Below are positions 63,962 through 64,000 of a stretch of DNA of 64,000 nt, one piece after another. The notes under the pieces are model-generated. The model searched no databases, had not been told where the DNA came from, and worked only from the letters and a program-made list of their open reading frames with translations. Position numbers and translations under genes: made by a program. Origin of the DNA: Solimicrobium sp040544425 (lineage in GTDB: Bacteria > Pseudomonadota > Gammaproteobacteria > Burkholderiales > Burkholderiaceae_D); NCBI GenBank assembly GCA_040544425.1, contig JBEONO010000021.1:4653-68652 (forward strand), written 5' to 3'. The first letter of the stretch is position 1, and every line of letters begins with the position of its first letter.

Positions 63962-64000
63962 AATGGTGTTACGCGGTTAAATTGTAATGTCATCGGTCAC

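Noticed and set aside
63987..64000. ATG at 63987 as the start of a further gene
   Set aside because: Only four codons are visible and no ribosome-binding site precedes it; nothing can be supported.

Overview
The window reads as a chromosomal segment of a Gram-negative betaproteobacterium, most likely of the Burkholderiales/Oxalobacteraceae type. This rests on inference from gene content and order: mutL-miaA; FmdB, DUF502, aspS, nudB, endonuclease/exonuclease/phosphatase and clsB in a row; tsaE-amiC beside queG; and a five-gene acyl-CoA oxidation set led by a TetR regulator. No rRNA, tRNA, CRISPR array or insertion sequence was recognised.

Layout. 1-8276 (minus): a tripartite RND efflux operon, mdtA-mdtB-mdtC plus an outer-membrane lipoprotein cut by the window edge, with 4-bp overlaps between mdtA/mdtB and mdtB/mdtC. 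8596-15603: housekeeping and repair genes, namely gloA, a GNAT acetyltransferase, a VRR-NUC (FAN1-like) nuclease overlapping a Cas4-XPD-type iron-sulfur helicase, ybaK, xerD and ogt. 15954-19662: an orphan TRAP-type binding protein (DctP) divergent from a DctS/DctR-like two-component system. 19675-27935: queG, tsaE, amiC, a GFA-fold protein, a YXWGXW proline-rich lipoprotein, dedA, mutL and miaA. 27936-34994 (minus): TetR regulator, acyl-CoA dehydrogenase, FadB-type fusion, thiolase and a crotonase. 35164-40485 (minus): clsB, EEP nuclease, nudB, aspS, DUF502 and FmdB. 40826-42344: a small periplasmic protein, an EamA transporter and a frameshifted cysC.

42795-63337 is a surface-polysaccharide (O-antigen-like) locus. 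rmlBDAC make dTDP-L-rhamnose and share RmlA/RmlB products with a second branch. That branch consists of an FdtB-type aminotransferase and a fused acetyltransferase/ketoisomerase, predicted to yield a dTDP-3-acetamido-3,6-dideoxyhexose. Wzm/Wzt export the chain by the ABC route, and Wzt carries an extra C-terminal domain of the kind that reads chain ends. Directly downstream lies a 1042-residue methyltransferase / coiled-coil / GT4 / GT2 protein, a candidate chain terminator and length ruler. A GtrB-like polyprenyl-phosphate glycosyltransferase, a GtrA-like flippase and a GT-C membrane protein bracket the amino-sugar genes. This suggests the amino sugar is added in the periplasm as a side branch. 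An A+T-rich patch at 58706-61512, including a gene on the opposite strand, looks like a later insertion. The locus ends with a rhamnosyltransferase-like GT2 and an atypical SDR. No initiating polyprenyl-phosphate sugar transferase, Wzx or Wzy was seen.

Four minus-strand intrinsic terminators sit only 17-52 bp upstream of the next gene's start inside apparent operons, an arrangement that may uncouple expression of neighbouring genes.
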